Assembly (NCBI RefSeq): GCF_001051235.1
Contig: NZ_CBTJ020000054.1
Coordinates: 1 to 64,000, forward strand
From: Candidatus Competibacter denitrificans Run_A_D11
GTDB lineage: Bacteria; Pseudomonadota; Gammaproteobacteria; Competibacterales; Competibacteraceae
Direction of reading: 5' to 3'
Length of the DNA: 64,000 bases
The notes under the pieces are model-generated. The model did not search any database and was not told the origin of the DNA. It saw only the letters and a program-made list of their open reading frames with translations. A program made the position numbers and the translations under genes. Numbering within the stretch: position 1 is the first letter of the stretch; each line of letters opens with the position of its first letter. Shown here in pieces: positions 1 through 8,608 of the stretch.

Positions 1-90
1 AGCTGGTTTGAGGCGAAACTCGCTATCATCCGCCCCGCCATCCGCACCTATCTGACTAATCCACTTTACAGGCTACCGGCAACTGCGTAA
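1..90 (+). CDS. Probable transposase, C-terminal 29 residues only
   Basis: The frame starting at base 1 is open for 29 codons and stops at TAA 88-90, inside the terminal repeat 80-96. It encodes a basic, aromatic-rich tail beginning SWFEAKLAIIRPAIRTY. A transposase gene whose stop codon lies within the IS end is common in compact insertion sequences, which is the main reason for the call. No catalytic residue is visible, so the family is unknown. The 5' part is outside the window. Confidence 0.45.
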   Translation, partial: SWFEAKLAIIRPAIRTYLTNPLYRLPATA

Positions 91-96
91 CTCCTA
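1..96 (+). mobile_element. Right end of an insertion sequence, cut by window edge
   Basis: Positions 80-96 read CAACTGCGTAACTCCTA, exactly the right terminal inverted repeat of the two 117-bp MITEs at 27383 and 40281. To the left is an open frame that stops inside this repeat; to the right is a GNAT gene that ends abruptly. This is what the outer end of an IS inserted into the GNAT gene looks like. The MITEs are probably deletion derivatives of this IS or of a relative with the same ends. The family cannot be named from 96 bp; the 5-bp target duplications at the MITEs narrow the choice only a little. Confidence 0.65.
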
Positions 97-403
97 CACC
101 GTAATAAAACAGTCGTGCGGGATCGTAGCCGTGGGTTAGGAAAGGCTCAATCAGTTGCGGTGGTTCCGCCGTCAAGGGCAAACCGCTGGATGCGCCTACC
201 ACCTGGTCGCCGATCCAGACGAGCACCATCACGCTGGCTGGGTTATCGACATATCTTTGAAGATAGTTCTCCTCGTAAGCTACGGTACCCTGGTACAGAT
301 AGGGATACTCCCAAAAGACTTGGATGCGTAGCCGCGCCAGATCAGGCAGGTAGGGATTAATAGCGTTGCCGGATAGGCGCTGAAGGCGCGGTTCTTCGGA
401 CAT
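97..403 (-). pseudogene. GNAT-type acetyltransferase, 3' end lost to IS insertion
   Basis: Reading leftward from ATG at 403, about 100 residues resemble the N-terminal part of a GNAT-fold acyltransferase: a helix with LRIQVFWEYPYLYQG, then the strand pair VMVLVWIGDQVVGASSGLP. The normal acetyl-CoA binding motif (R/QxxGxG/A) would come later and is missing. After LFYYGV the frame runs into the IS terminal repeat at 96 and ends a few codons later in foreign sequence. The gene is therefore truncated and probably inactive. The GNAT assignment rests on the N-terminal pattern only. Confidence 0.55.
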
Positions 404-692
404 GCGGTCGCTTCGCTAAGGTTTATAGAGGCATGGCTAACATATTCTGAACGAAGTATAAAATCCATCCCAAACGCTTGGTCAGCGCCACTCCGACAGA
501 ATAGCGCCTCAAGCATCTTGCCGGAGTTTCATCACCGACTCTTTCAGCGGCGGCGGTTACCTGCGTATAGGCTCACAGCGAATAATTGCTACAATCAACC
601 ATTCCCTATCACCTCAACCACCGATGATCGGCGTTGCCGAGCGCGATACCGACCACCGAAAGCCCACCGCCACGTTCTGGAGCCGACCGCTA

Positions 693-1079
693 ATGGCGAA
701 GCACAAGACGGACTACCGTATCACGGTCGCCGCTCAGGCCTTCTACCTGGAGGATCAATCCGATCCGGCGCATGACCGCTATGTATTTGCCTACACTGTG
801 GCGATCCAGAACCAAGGCAATATCCCCGCCAAGCTGCTTAGCCGGCATTGGATCATCACCGACTCCAACGGCAAGACCGAGGAAGTGCGCGGCGAGGGAG
901 TTGTTGGTGAACAACCGTACCTGCGCCCCAGTGAGGGTTTTCAATACACCAGCGGTGCCATCTTGGAAACGTCGGTCGGCAGTATGCAAGGCAGCTACCA
1001 GATGCTCGCTGATGATGGCGTACTGTTCGATGCCGAGATCCCGGCCTTCGTACTGTCTATCCCCCGTACCCTCCACTGA
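693..1079 (+). CDS. apaG: ApaG family protein
   Basis: This 128-residue protein matches the ApaG/DUF525 family, a small immunoglobulin-like beta-sandwich usually of about 125 residues. Typical segments are [18 protein letters not shown] near the N-terminus, the central [10 protein letters not shown], and [20 protein letters not shown]. ApaG has been linked to cobalt/magnesium resistance in enterobacteria, but its biochemical role is not settled. The frame is open further upstream; ATG 693 was chosen because the family begins at this point and a GGAG lies about 10 bp before it. The methyltransferase gene follows 14 bp downstream. It usually sits beside ksgA and apaH, neither of which is here. 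Confidence 0.85.
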   Translation: MAKHKTDYRITVAAQAFYLEDQSDPAHDRYVFAYTVAIQNQGNIPAKLLSRHWIITDSNGKTEEVRGEGVVGEQPYLRPSEGFQYTSGAILETSVGSMQGSYQMLADDGVLFDAEIPAFVLSIPRTLH

Positions 1080-1093
1080 CGCGGACACCTATT

Positions 1094-1702
1094 TTGTCGT
1101 TGCGACATAGCTATACTGTTCTGGCGCCGGTCTATGACACCTTTGTGGCGCCCTTTACCTTGGCTGCGCGGCAAAGCAACCTGGCGTTATTACCGAAGGC
1201 GGCAAGCACCGAGGTGCTTCTGGTCGGCATCGGCAGCGGTCTTGATATCCCGTTACTGCCGCGCGGGCCACGCTACACCGGCATTGATTTAACACCTGCG
1301 ATGCTAGAGCGCGCTCGTCGCAAGGCCACTGCCGAAAAGCTAGACATCCAACTCGATATCGGCGATGCCCGTGCTCTGCCTTACCCGGCTGCCGCCTTCG
1401 ATGCGGTGGTATTACACCTGATTTTGGCGGTGGCGCCATGCCCTGAGCGAGTCCTGGCCGAAAGCGTGCGAGTGCTGCGGCCCGGTGGCCAAATGTTGGT
1501 GTTTGATAAATTTTTGCGACCGGGCCAAAGTGCTCCCTTGCGACGGCTCATCAGTCCGTTTGTGGGGCTACTGGCGACCCATACTGATGTCGTGTTCGAG
1601 CAGTTGCTCGCCCAAACACGGAGCCTGGAGGTCGTATCCGATACACCAACGCTGGCCAGGGGTTGGTTTCGGCGCATCGTACTGCGCAAACGCGCTAGCT
1701 AA
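1094..1702 (+). CDS. Class I SAM-dependent methyltransferase
   Basis: This is a 202-residue Rossmann-fold methyltransferase of the Methyltransf_11 type. Motif I is VLLVGIGSGLDIPLL (residues about 41-55), followed by the ribose-binding acidic residue in YTGIDLT and the DARALPYPAAAFDAVVLHL segment typical of motifs II-III. The N-terminal RHSYTVLAPVYD resembles phosphatidylethanolamine N-methyltransferase-like and UbiE-like enzymes, but the substrate cannot be read from sequence. No ATG is available at a fitting place; TTG at 1094 is used, with a second TTG at 1100 possible. It starts 14 bp after apaG and is probably co-transcribed. Confidence 0.75.
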   Translation: MSLRHSYTVLAPVYDTFVAPFTLAARQSNLALLPKAASTEVLLVGIGSGLDIPLLPRGPRYTGIDLTPAMLERARRKATAEKLDIQLDIGDARALPYPAAAFDAVVLHLILAVAPCPERVLAESVRVLRPGGQMLVFDKFLRPGQSAPLRRLISPFVGLLATHTDVVFEQLLAQTRSLEVVSDTPTLARGWFRRIVLRKRAS

Positions 1703-1751
1703 GGCGGTTACACGGTCGCCGTCCATCGGCGATGAACCAGTGCATCTGGCA

Positions 1752-1781
1752 CTTGATAATTCCTTGGTTCGTCCGCATTTA
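1752..1781 (+). promoter_or_regulatory. Putative heat-shock (sigma-32) promoter of lon
   Basis: CTTGATA (1752-1758) and CCGCATTTA (1773-1781) are separated by 14 bp. The known sigma-32 (RpoH) pattern is CTTGAAA and CCCCATnTA with roughly 13-17 bp between, so each element differs at one position. The site lies 32 bp upstream of the lon start, and lon is a classical sigma-32 target in enterobacteria. Placement and match are seen; activity is inferred. Confidence 0.5.
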
Positions 1782-1812
1782 GGGAGAAATTTCCCTAGCC
1801 GCGAGAAACAGC

Positions 1813-4242
1813 ATGACTGATCACGAAATCGAAGCTCTGGAAGCGGAGGTCGTGCGCGAAGGCGAGGCTCCCGAAACCACAGTCGCCAATACCATCGTCG
1901 CCGCCGCCGATATTCTGCCCAACACGCTTTATCTGTTGCCACTGTCGGAACGGCCGTTTTTCCCGGCGCAGGCGCTGCCTTTGCTGCTGAATGAAGAACC
2001 GTGGTTGCCGACCGTCGAAGCGGCTGCCAATCGCGATCAGCGGGTAATCGGCCTGATTCTGGTCAAGCCCGACAGCGCCGAGAAGGCTGAAAGCCCCGCC
2101 GATTTTTACGAAGTCGGCACCGTGGCGCGGATGCACCAACTCGCCCGCAATGAGGGCAGGCTGCAATTCATCGCCCAAGGCTTGAAGCGTTTTCGCGTTC
2201 AAAGCTGGTTGTCCACCACAGCGCCGTATCATGTCCAAGTCGAGTATCTGAACGAGGAAGACACAGCGGGCATTGAGGAACTGCGCGCCTATTCGCTGGC
2301 GGTGATCAATACGCTCAAGGAGCTAATCCCGCTCAACCCGTTGTATTCTGAGGAATTGAAGTTCTTCCTCAACCGCTTCAACACCCATGATCCCTCGCCG
2401 CTAGCCGATTTCGCCGCCAGCCTGACTACCGCCAGCAAGGAAGAATTGCAGGATATTCTGGCGACCGCGCCAATTCTGGAGCGGATGAAAAAAGTCATTG
2501 TGCTGATCAAAAAGGAATTGGAAGTCGCCCAGCTTCAGACCCACATCCGCAAGCAGGTCGAGGAGAAGATGAGCGAGCACCAGCGCAAATTCTTCTTGCG
2601 CGAGCAGCTCAAGACCATCCAGCAGGAACTCGGTATCGCCAAGGACGACCGCACCGCCGACGGTGACCGTTTCCGCGAGCGGCTGGCCAGCAAAACCGTG
2701 CCTGAAGCGGCCATGAAGCGGATCGAGGAAGAGCTGGAGAAACTGGCGATTTTGGAAACCGGCTCGCCAGAATACGCCGTCACCCGCAATTATCTGGATG
2801 TGATGACCGAATTGCCGTGGGGCGTGTATTCCACCGACAATCTGGATTTGAAGCATGGCCGCGAAATTCTCGACCGTGACCATGACGGGCTGGGCGATGT
2901 GAAAGACCGCATCATCGAGTTTCTGGCGGTGGGCGCACTGAAAGGTCAAGTCGGCGGTTCGATCATTTTGCTAGTCGGCCCGCCCGGCGTTGGCAAGACC
3001 TCCATTGGCCGCTCGGTGGCCGATGCGCTGGAGCGTAAATTCTACCGCTTCAGTCTGGGTGGGATGCGCGATGAGGCCGAAATCAAGGGTCATCGCCGCA
3101 CTTACATCGGCGCGCTGCCGGGCAAGTTCATTCAAGCATTGCGCGAATCGAAGACCGCCAACCCGATCATCATGCTAGACGAGATCGACAAGATCGGTGC
3201 GTCGTTCCGAGGCGATCCGGCCTCTGCTTTGCTGGAAGTGCTTGATCCTGAACAGAACACCGAGTTTCTGGATCATTACCTGGATGTGCGTTTCGATCTG
3301 TCCAAGGTGTTGTTCATCTGCACCGCCAACCAGCTCGACACCATTCCAGGGCCGCTGCTGGATCGGATGGAAACCATCCGGCTGTCCGGTTACATCACCG
3401 ATGAAAAGGTGCAAATCGCCCGCAACCATCTGTGGCCGAAACTGCTGGAGCGCAGCGGCCTGGCGCGCGACCGCATCCAGCTTGACGATGCGGTATTGCG
3501 CCAGATCATTGAGGGTTACGCCCGCGAGGCTGGCGTGCGCAATCTGGAAAAACAACTGGGCCGGATCGTGCGCAAGATCGCGGTGGAAATTGTCCAGGGC
3601 CGCGAAGGCTCCATCACGGTGGAGACCGCGCAACTCGATGATTACCTGGGCAAACCGCCGTTCAAGCTGGAAACGCTGATGTCCGGCGTCGGCGTGGTGA
3701 CCGGCTTGGCCTGGACCGCGATGGGCGGGGTGACGCTGACCATTGAGGCCAGCCTGGTTCACACCAAGAACCGGGGCTTCAAGCTGACCGGCCGACTGGG
3801 TGAGGTGATGCAGGAATCGGCTAACATTGCCTACAGTTACGTCAGCGCCCATCTGAAGGATTACCAGGCCGACCCGAAGTTCTTCGATGAAGCGTTCGTC
3901 CACCTGCACGTCCCGGAGGGCGCCACGCCCAAGGACGGTCCCAGCGCTGGCATTACCATGGCCAGCGCCTTGCTGTCGCTGGCCCGTGGCCAAGCACCGA
4001 ATCGGCCGCTGGCGATGACTGGCGAACTGAGCTTGACCGGCCAGGTGTTGCCGGTGGGCGGAATTCGCGAGAAAGTGATCGCTGCCCGGCGGGTGGGTCT
4101 ATTCGAGCTGATTTTGCCGGAAGGCTGTCGGGGCGATGTCGAAGAGTTACCGGATCATGTCAAGGAAGGCGTGACCATTCACTTTGTCGAACACTTCCGC
4201 CAGGTGGTTGAGGTGATCTTCAATCCGCCCGCTGCCGCATGA
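1813..4242 (+). CDS. lon: ATP-dependent protease Lon
   Basis: Lon is a cytoplasmic, homo-oligomeric AAA+ serine protease that degrades misfolded and selected regulatory proteins. This copy has 809 residues, within the LonA range. The substrate-binding N-domain begins around residue 40 (LYLLPLSERPFFPAQ). Walker A GPPGVGKTS lies at 389-397 and Walker B ends in DE at 456-457. The proteolytic dyad is Ser711 (in KDGPSAGITMA) and Lys754 (in GGIREKVIAA); their 43-residue spacing equals that of Escherichia coli Lon (679/722). Ahead of it is a probable heat-shock promoter. It is not next to clpX or hupB as in many relatives; a pentapeptide-repeat gene follows after 10 bp. Confidence 0.97.
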   Translation: MTDHEIEALEAEVVREGEAPETTVANTIVAAADILPNTLYLLPLSERPFFPAQALPLLLNEEPWLPTVEAAANRDQRVIGLILVKPDSAEKAESPADFYEVGTVARMHQLARNEGRLQFIAQGLKRFRVQSWLSTTAPYHVQVEYLNEEDTAGIEELRAYSLAVINTLKELIPLNPLYSEELKFFLNRFNTHDPSPLADFAASLTTASKEELQDILATAPILERMKKVIVLIKKELEVAQLQTHIRKQVEEKMSEHQRKFFLREQLKTIQQELGIAKDDRTADGDRFRERLASKTVPEAAMKRIEEELEKLAILETGSPEYAVTRNYLDVMTELPWGVYSTDNLDLKHGREILDRDHDGLGDVKDRIIEFLAVGALKGQVGGSIILLVGPPGVGKTSIGRSVADALERKFYRFSLGGMRDEAEIKGHRRTYIGALPGKFIQALRESKTANPIIMLDEIDKIGASFRGDPASALLEVLDPEQNTEFLDHYLDVRFDLSKVLFICTANQLDTIPGPLLDRMETIRLSGYITDEKVQIARNHLWPKLLERSGLARDRIQLDDAVLRQIIEGYAREAGVRNLEKQLGRIVRKIAVEIVQGREGSITVETAQLDDYLGKPPFKLETLMSGVGVVTGLAWTAMGGVTLTIEASLVHTKNRGFKLTGRLGEVMQESANIAYSYVSAHLKDYQADPKFFDEAFVHLHVPEGATPKDGPSAGITMASALLSLARGQAPNRPLAMTGELSLTGQVLPVGGIREKVIAARRVGLFELILPEGCRGDVEELPDHVKEGVTIHFVEHFRQVVEVIFNPPAAA

Positions 4243-4252
4243 GAGGTTTTTC

Positions 4253-5020
4253 GTGACGCCGTATCGCCGCGCTCCTGGCTTCTGGTCGCCGTTTTGTCTG
4301 CTGGTTTTGCTCTATTCGCCGGTGGTCAGTTGGGGAGCGTGTGACGATCAACCCGCGCAGCGAGTCAATTGGCTTGGTTGCGATAAGCAAGGCGTGGATT
4401 TACAAGGTATGGATTTGCGCGGCGCGGTGTTGACCCAGGTTAATTTCAGCGACGCCAAGCTGGCCGACGCCAAGCTAAGCGGTGCGGATTTGGGGCGGGC
4501 GATCCTGAGTCGAGCCGATGTATCCGGCGCGTCGCTGTTCGGCGCTCGCCTGGTAGCAGCGACTTTAGAACACGCGCGGTTTAGCGGGGCCAATCTGGTT
4601 GGCGCGCGGCTGGATCGAGCGATATTGAAACAAGCGGATTTGAGTCAAGCGGATCTTAGCGAGGCACGATTGTATCAAGCGGACTTGAGCGGTGCCGATT
4701 TGCGCGATGCGAAATTGATAAAGGCCAATCTGGCACAAGCCAATTTGACCAACGCTCAGCTCGCGGGCGTCGATTTGAGCGAGGCGGTGCTGAATCGAGC
4801 GGTTTTGGAGAATGCCGTGCTCAACAAGGCCAAGCTTTACCGTGCCCGGCTGGATGGAGCCAATTTGTTGATGGTGGATTTCACCGGTGCCGATTTAGCG
4901 GAAGCCACCTTGGCGGATGCACGGATTGACGGCGCAAAATTCACCGACGCCAAGCTCGATAGCACGATTTGGACGGACCGCCGCCGCTGCCGGCCCGGAT
5001 CGGTTGGGGAATGTCGCTAA
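4253..5020 (+). CDS. Exported pentapeptide-repeat protein
   Basis: This 255-residue protein starts with GTG 10 bp after lon. Residues 1-28 look like a Sec signal peptide (basic start, then SPFCLLVLLYSPVVSWG), so the protein is probably periplasmic. From about residue 45 to 245 it consists of A(D/N)Lxx-type pentapeptide repeats such as DLSGADLRDAKLIKANL, expected to fold into a right-handed quadrilateral beta-helix. Such proteins are usually binding scaffolds; no partner can be named. Two cysteine-containing stretches flank the repeats (ACDDQ near 29 and RRRCRPGSVGECR at the C-terminus). Co-transcription with lon is likely but a functional link is not evident. Confidence 0.8.
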   Translation: MTPYRRAPGFWSPFCLLVLLYSPVVSWGACDDQPAQRVNWLGCDKQGVDLQGMDLRGAVLTQVNFSDAKLADAKLSGADLGRAILSRADVSGASLFGARLVAATLEHARFSGANLVGARLDRAILKQADLSQADLSEARLYQADLSGADLRDAKLIKANLAQANLTNAQLAGVDLSEAVLNRAVLENAVLNKAKLYRARLDGANLLMVDFTGADLAEATLADARIDGAKFTDAKLDSTIWTDRRRCRPGSVGECR

Positions 5021-5065
5021 GGTCTCGCAGCCACCCAACCCAAACTTGCAACAGAGATTTTCTTT

Positions 5066-7378
5066 ATGGTTACCATCACCACTGCACTGGCCAAAATTCT
5101 CCAAAAAATTCAGCGCCCCGGCGATTTTTACGCCAGTGGTGTCACCGAGATTTTTACCCCTTCCTTGGCGGTGACTGGAATCGGCCCAATTGCCTTACCA
5201 CTATTACCGGTTCAGGCCGAACAACTGATTGCCGTTGCCGAGCAAGCCCCCTATGGCCGGGGCGAAGAAACCTTGGTGGATACGCAAGTGCGGCGGACCT
5301 GGCAGATCGAAGCCGCCCGCGTCGAACTCGGCGGTCGCCACTGGCAAAGCGCGCTGGATCGAATCGTTAAGCAAGCCGTAACGGGTCTGGGGGTTAGCCA
5401 ACCGGTGACGGCGGAGCTGTACAAACTGCTGGTCTATGACGCCGGTAGCTTTTTTGTCAGTCACCGAGACACCGAAAAAGCACCCGGCATGTTCGCCACC
5501 CTGATTATCGTGTTGCCTTCTCCTTACACCGGTGGCGAATTGCGAATCCAGCATGGGGATCGAGAAGCACGTCTGGATCTGCAACGTACCGACCCTTCAG
5601 AGGTAGCGTTTGCCGCGTTTTATGCCGATTGTCTGCACGAAATCCTGCCCATCACCTCCGGCTGGCGATTGACCCTGGTTTATAACCTGCTGCTCCGTCC
5701 TGCGAAGGGGCGGCTGCCCGAACCGCCGAGTTACCAGGCTGAACAAGCCATCATCGTCAAGCTGTTGCGCGACTGGACTGCTGCGAAAAACTCACCAGAT
5801 GACGATTCTCCAGAAAAGCTGATCTACCCCTTGCAACACGCTTACACCCCAGCGGCGCTGGCGTTCGATACGCTAAAAGGGGCGGATGCCGCCATTGCCT
5901 CAGCCCTAATCCCCGCCGCAGAACAGGCCGACTGCGATCTCCATTTGGCGCTGGTTTCCATCAAGGAAAGCGGCCCGGCTGAATATGAGGATTATTACTC
6001 TTCACGCCGTCGTCGGGGGCGCTCGGACCATGATGAGGAATCTTTCGAGATCGTCGAGGTGGCCGACCGAACCACCACCTTGAGCGAATGGCAGCGCGCC
6101 GATGGAAAAACAGCCGAACTGGGTGAATTTCCCTTTGAAGACAATGAGCTATGCCCACCCGATGCGTTCGATAAACTAAAACCGGACGAGCAGCATTTTC
6201 AAGAAGCCACCGGTAATGAAGGCGCTTCCTTTGAGCGCACATATCGCCGGGCCGGTCTGGTGTTGTGGCCCCGCACACGTTGGCTAGCGGTGCTAAACGG
6301 CGGTGGCTTGTCAGTGACCTTGCCTTATCTGGAGGAACTGACCCAGGACTGGGTGGCCAGTGGCGCTGACTGTGATGCCGCCCAATGGCGCGAAGCGCAT
6401 GAGTTGACCAGCCACATGCTGCGCACATGGCCAAACATAGAGCCTTATGAAGGGCCTTATATCGAGCAAAGGTCAACTGCCAGCATTGAAACCCGAATGT
6501 TGACGTTACTTAACCAACTGCGGGATTCGGAGCGCATCACTAACTTCATCAGCGAAACGGCCGCCGTCGGCATTTACAGTGAGGATCAAAACGTCGCTTT
6601 GGTGGAAGCACTGGCTTTATTGCCGACGGCGCAGGCCGCTGACTTTCTCCAATGCATTGTTTCCAGGAATGCTGCGCGCGCCCCTGCCGCTTGTAGCGAT
6701 CTGTTAGTGCGCTGCGCGGCGCTGCCGGTTATCAGCAGCAAGATGGATTTGGCGGCTATAGCGCACAGTGTGGTTGATGCGCTGCCTCAAGACCCGGCCG
6801 TCTCCCAACAATATTCCTGGCAGCGACGCTCACCGGTCAGGCGGGATTTCGTTGTCACGATCCTGCACGCACTGAATCGGATTGATCCTGCGCTGGCCCA
6901 GCGTGCGGTAGTCCATATGCTGGCTTATCCCAAAACCTATGACTTCGACCGTGTGTTGGTTCCCGCTGCGCTCATTGTGAGTCAAACGGCAGCGGATCAA
7001 GAACAACCTGCGAGTCAACAACTCGCCAATGCCTGCCTGACACACCTGCACGCTCGGATCGCGGAAGATTTACAACCGCCGGCTAATTGGTATCGCGACA
7101 GCACTTTAAGGTGTCAGTGTGGGTACTGTGCGGAACTGAGCCGCTTTCTGGCCGATCCTGAGCAGCAGATGTGGACATTCAAAGCCATCGGCGGAATCCG
7201 CGACCATGTTGAGGAGTCGATTCGCAGCAACCAATGCGATCTGGATTACATCACCGATAAACGCGGACGGCCCTTTACTTTAGTCTGTAGTAAAAATCAG
7301 GCCAGTTATGACCGGCGGGTTCAGCAGCGCCAAAAGGATCTTAAAGATGCGGCACAGTTGAAGGCGATAGCCATTTGA
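5066..7378 (+). CDS. Large protein with N-terminal 2OG-Fe(II) oxygenase domain
   Basis: The protein has 770 residues. Its N-terminal third carries the double-stranded beta-helix signature of 2-oxoglutarate/Fe(II) dioxygenases of the prolyl-4-hydroxylase class: His133-x-Asp135 (FVSHRDTEK), distal His191 (DCLHEILP) and a candidate 2OG-binding Arg201 (GWRLTLVYNLLL). The remaining roughly 500 residues have no family I recognise; they contain an Arg/Ser-rich stretch near 310-325 (YYSSRRRRGRSDHDEE) and a Cys pair (RCQCGYC) near the C-terminus. Similar long P4H-like proteins occur in bacteria and fungi, with unknown hydroxylation targets. The ATG is preceded by a weak ribosome site. It stands alone after the lon pair. 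Confidence 0.75.
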   Translation: MVTITTALAKILQKIQRPGDFYASGVTEIFTPSLAVTGIGPIALPLLPVQAEQLIAVAEQAPYGRGEETLVDTQVRRTWQIEAARVELGGRHWQSALDRIVKQAVTGLGVSQPVTAELYKLLVYDAGSFFVSHRDTEKAPGMFATLIIVLPSPYTGGELRIQHGDREARLDLQRTDPSEVAFAAFYADCLHEILPITSGWRLTLVYNLLLRPAKGRLPEPPSYQAEQAIIVKLLRDWTAAKNSPDDDSPEKLIYPLQHAYTPAALAFDTLKGADAAIASALIPAAEQADCDLHLALVSIKESGPAEYEDYYSSRRRRGRSDHDEESFEIVEVADRTTTLSEWQRADGKTAELGEFPFEDNELCPPDAFDKLKPDEQHFQEATGNEGASFERTYRRAGLVLWPRTRWLAVLNGGGLSVTLPYLEELTQDWVASGADCDAAQWREAHELTSHMLRTWPNIEPYEGPYIEQRSTASIETRMLTLLNQLRDSERITNFISETAAVGIYSEDQNVALVEALALLPTAQAADFLQCIVSRNAARAPAACSDLLVRCAALPVISSKMDLAAIAHSVVDALPQDPAVSQQYSWQRRSPVRRDFVVTILHALNRIDPALAQRAVVHMLAYPKTYDFDRVLVPAALIVSQTAADQEQPASQQLANACLTHLHARIAEDLQPPANWYRDSTLRCQCGYCAELSRFLADPEQQMWTFKAIGGIRDHVEESIRSNQCDLDYITDKRGRPFTLVCSKNQASYDRRVQQRQKDLKDAAQLKAIAI

Positions 7379-7411
7379 ATTTGAACTGACGCTACCACGG
7401 CTAGCTTGACA

Positions 7412-7810
7412 ATGGTCAAAAAATATGCTGCGATGCACACAAAATTAAACTTACGGAATCTAATGAATCTCATGAAGGCGGACAGGGTATTACAGCGTCA
7501 TCATGCGGCAAGCTTAATGGCCATGCAGTGCGCGGTGCGGGTCAGCGGACTCATGGGTATTGGGATGATCGGTTCCTTCCGTAAGGGGTTGGACACCTAT
7601 ATGCTGTGCCTGCAACATAGTGCCAGCTATGTGAAAAACGCTCACCTGGGTGATACGCCTGAAGCGGTGTCGGCTTATGCCGACGTGATGAGCGAGTGCG
7701 TCGAGAAATCCTGGCAAGACTACCGCAACACCTTGCAGATTATATTGCTGACACAGGACGAAGCCCTGATTTGGGCTAGCAAAATCGACCGGGCGCTGAC
7801 CAACGTTTGA
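7412..7810 (+). CDS. Small helical protein, possibly phasin-like
   Basis: This is a 132-residue, largely alpha-helical protein with few prolines, and I do not recognise a domain with certainty. The length, amphipathic helices and alternating Ala/Met/Leu pattern (RHHAASLMAMQCAVRVSG) are reminiscent of phasin-like granule-coating proteins, but this is weak. ATG 7412 was chosen over TTG 7406; further ATGs at 7433 and 7463 are possible, and no strong ribosome site decides. It lies alone between the oxygenase gene and a convergent PTPS-like gene. Confidence 0.5.
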   Translation: MVKKYAAMHTKLNLRNLMNLMKADRVLQRHHAASLMAMQCAVRVSGLMGIGMIGSFRKGLDTYMLCLQHSASYVKNAHLGDTPEAVSAYADVMSECVEKSWQDYRNTLQIILLTQDEALIWASKIDRALTNV

Positions 7811-7838
7811 TCTTGAGCACCACAGCTCTGCTCGGAAT

Positions 7839-8360
7839 TTAGCGGTTAAAGCGCACCGAATAGGTCGCCCCCTGTCCGCGCGATTCATCAATACGCAAGC
7901 GCGCTGCTAATATCCGCTCACGCCAGGACACCGCCTGATCTTGCGTCAATACGTGCCAAAATCGCTCGAAGAAAAGCTGGGTCAGGTTCTCAACGGTGAT
8001 GTTGTCCACATCCAGGATCGCCACCTCGTCCATCGGCAGCACATAGCGTTTACCGCACAATCGGAAGTTATATTCTCCCTCTGGGCCGGGTAAAAGAATG
8101 AACCATGGATTGGCGCCAGCCAGTAAGACTTTCTCGTCCCAGCTATCACACACTGAGCGCAGCGCTTGCTTGAAGGCCGCATAGCTGAGCATTTGCGCCA
8201 AGGTCGGGGCGGTGAGTTCTACTTCGAGCGTCACCTCGTAGTTATGGCCATGCAAGCTCTCCTTGCTCCCATCTGGAAACACCGTCATATGGGCGGCAGA
8301 AAATTTGAGATTGTCCTTACGAATGTGGAGCTTCCAACTCCGCTGGTCGTGTCCAGTCAT
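7839..8360 (-). CDS. 6-pyruvoyl-tetrahydropterin synthase / QueD family protein
   Basis: This 173-residue protein has the T-fold PTPS pattern. Zinc ligands are His24 (SAAHMTV) and His37/His39 in HGHNYEV, and the C-terminal ENLTQLFFERFW is also typical. Canonical QueD and PTPS carry a catalytic Cys four residues before HGH; here the local sequence is GSKESLHGH with no Cys, so the usual reaction (7,8-dihydroneopterin triphosphate to 6-carboxy- or 6-pyruvoyl-tetrahydropterin) cannot be assumed. The frame extends upstream, but ATG 8360 follows a GGGGG ribosome site and fits the family start. No queuosine or folate gene is adjacent. Confidence 0.75.
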   Translation of the reverse strand: MTGHDQRSWKLHIRKDNLKFSAAHMTVFPDGSKESLHGHNYEVTLEVELTAPTLAQMLSYAAFKQALRSVCDSWDEKVLLAGANPWFILLPGPEGEYNFRLCGKRYVLPMDEVAILDVDNITVENLTQLFFERFWHVLTQDQAVSWRERILAARLRIDESRGQGATYSVRFNR

Positions 8361-8608
8361 GTTGTCGCCCCCGTTGAATCGGCGGATCGCACCGCCGAGA
8401 TTGCAAACCGTCTTATTGTACCGTGCCGCGAAACGCTTATTTGAGTGTAGCCGGTTTCTGCCGACGGCCATAATCGTCAGGTGTACCTTCAACCGCAGGA
8501 CAGGCCATGCAAAGTCGGTTAATGGCCGGACCAGGAACCAACTTGAATGCCATTAGCCCAACGGTCAGCGGAAACCCTCCCTCGCTCCATCCAGCGGAAA
8601 TCGACGAC

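Noticed and set aside
3175..3993. 272-codon frame opposite lon
   Set aside because: Lies wholly within the conserved lon gene, and its translation is a Gln/His/Gly-rich shadow.
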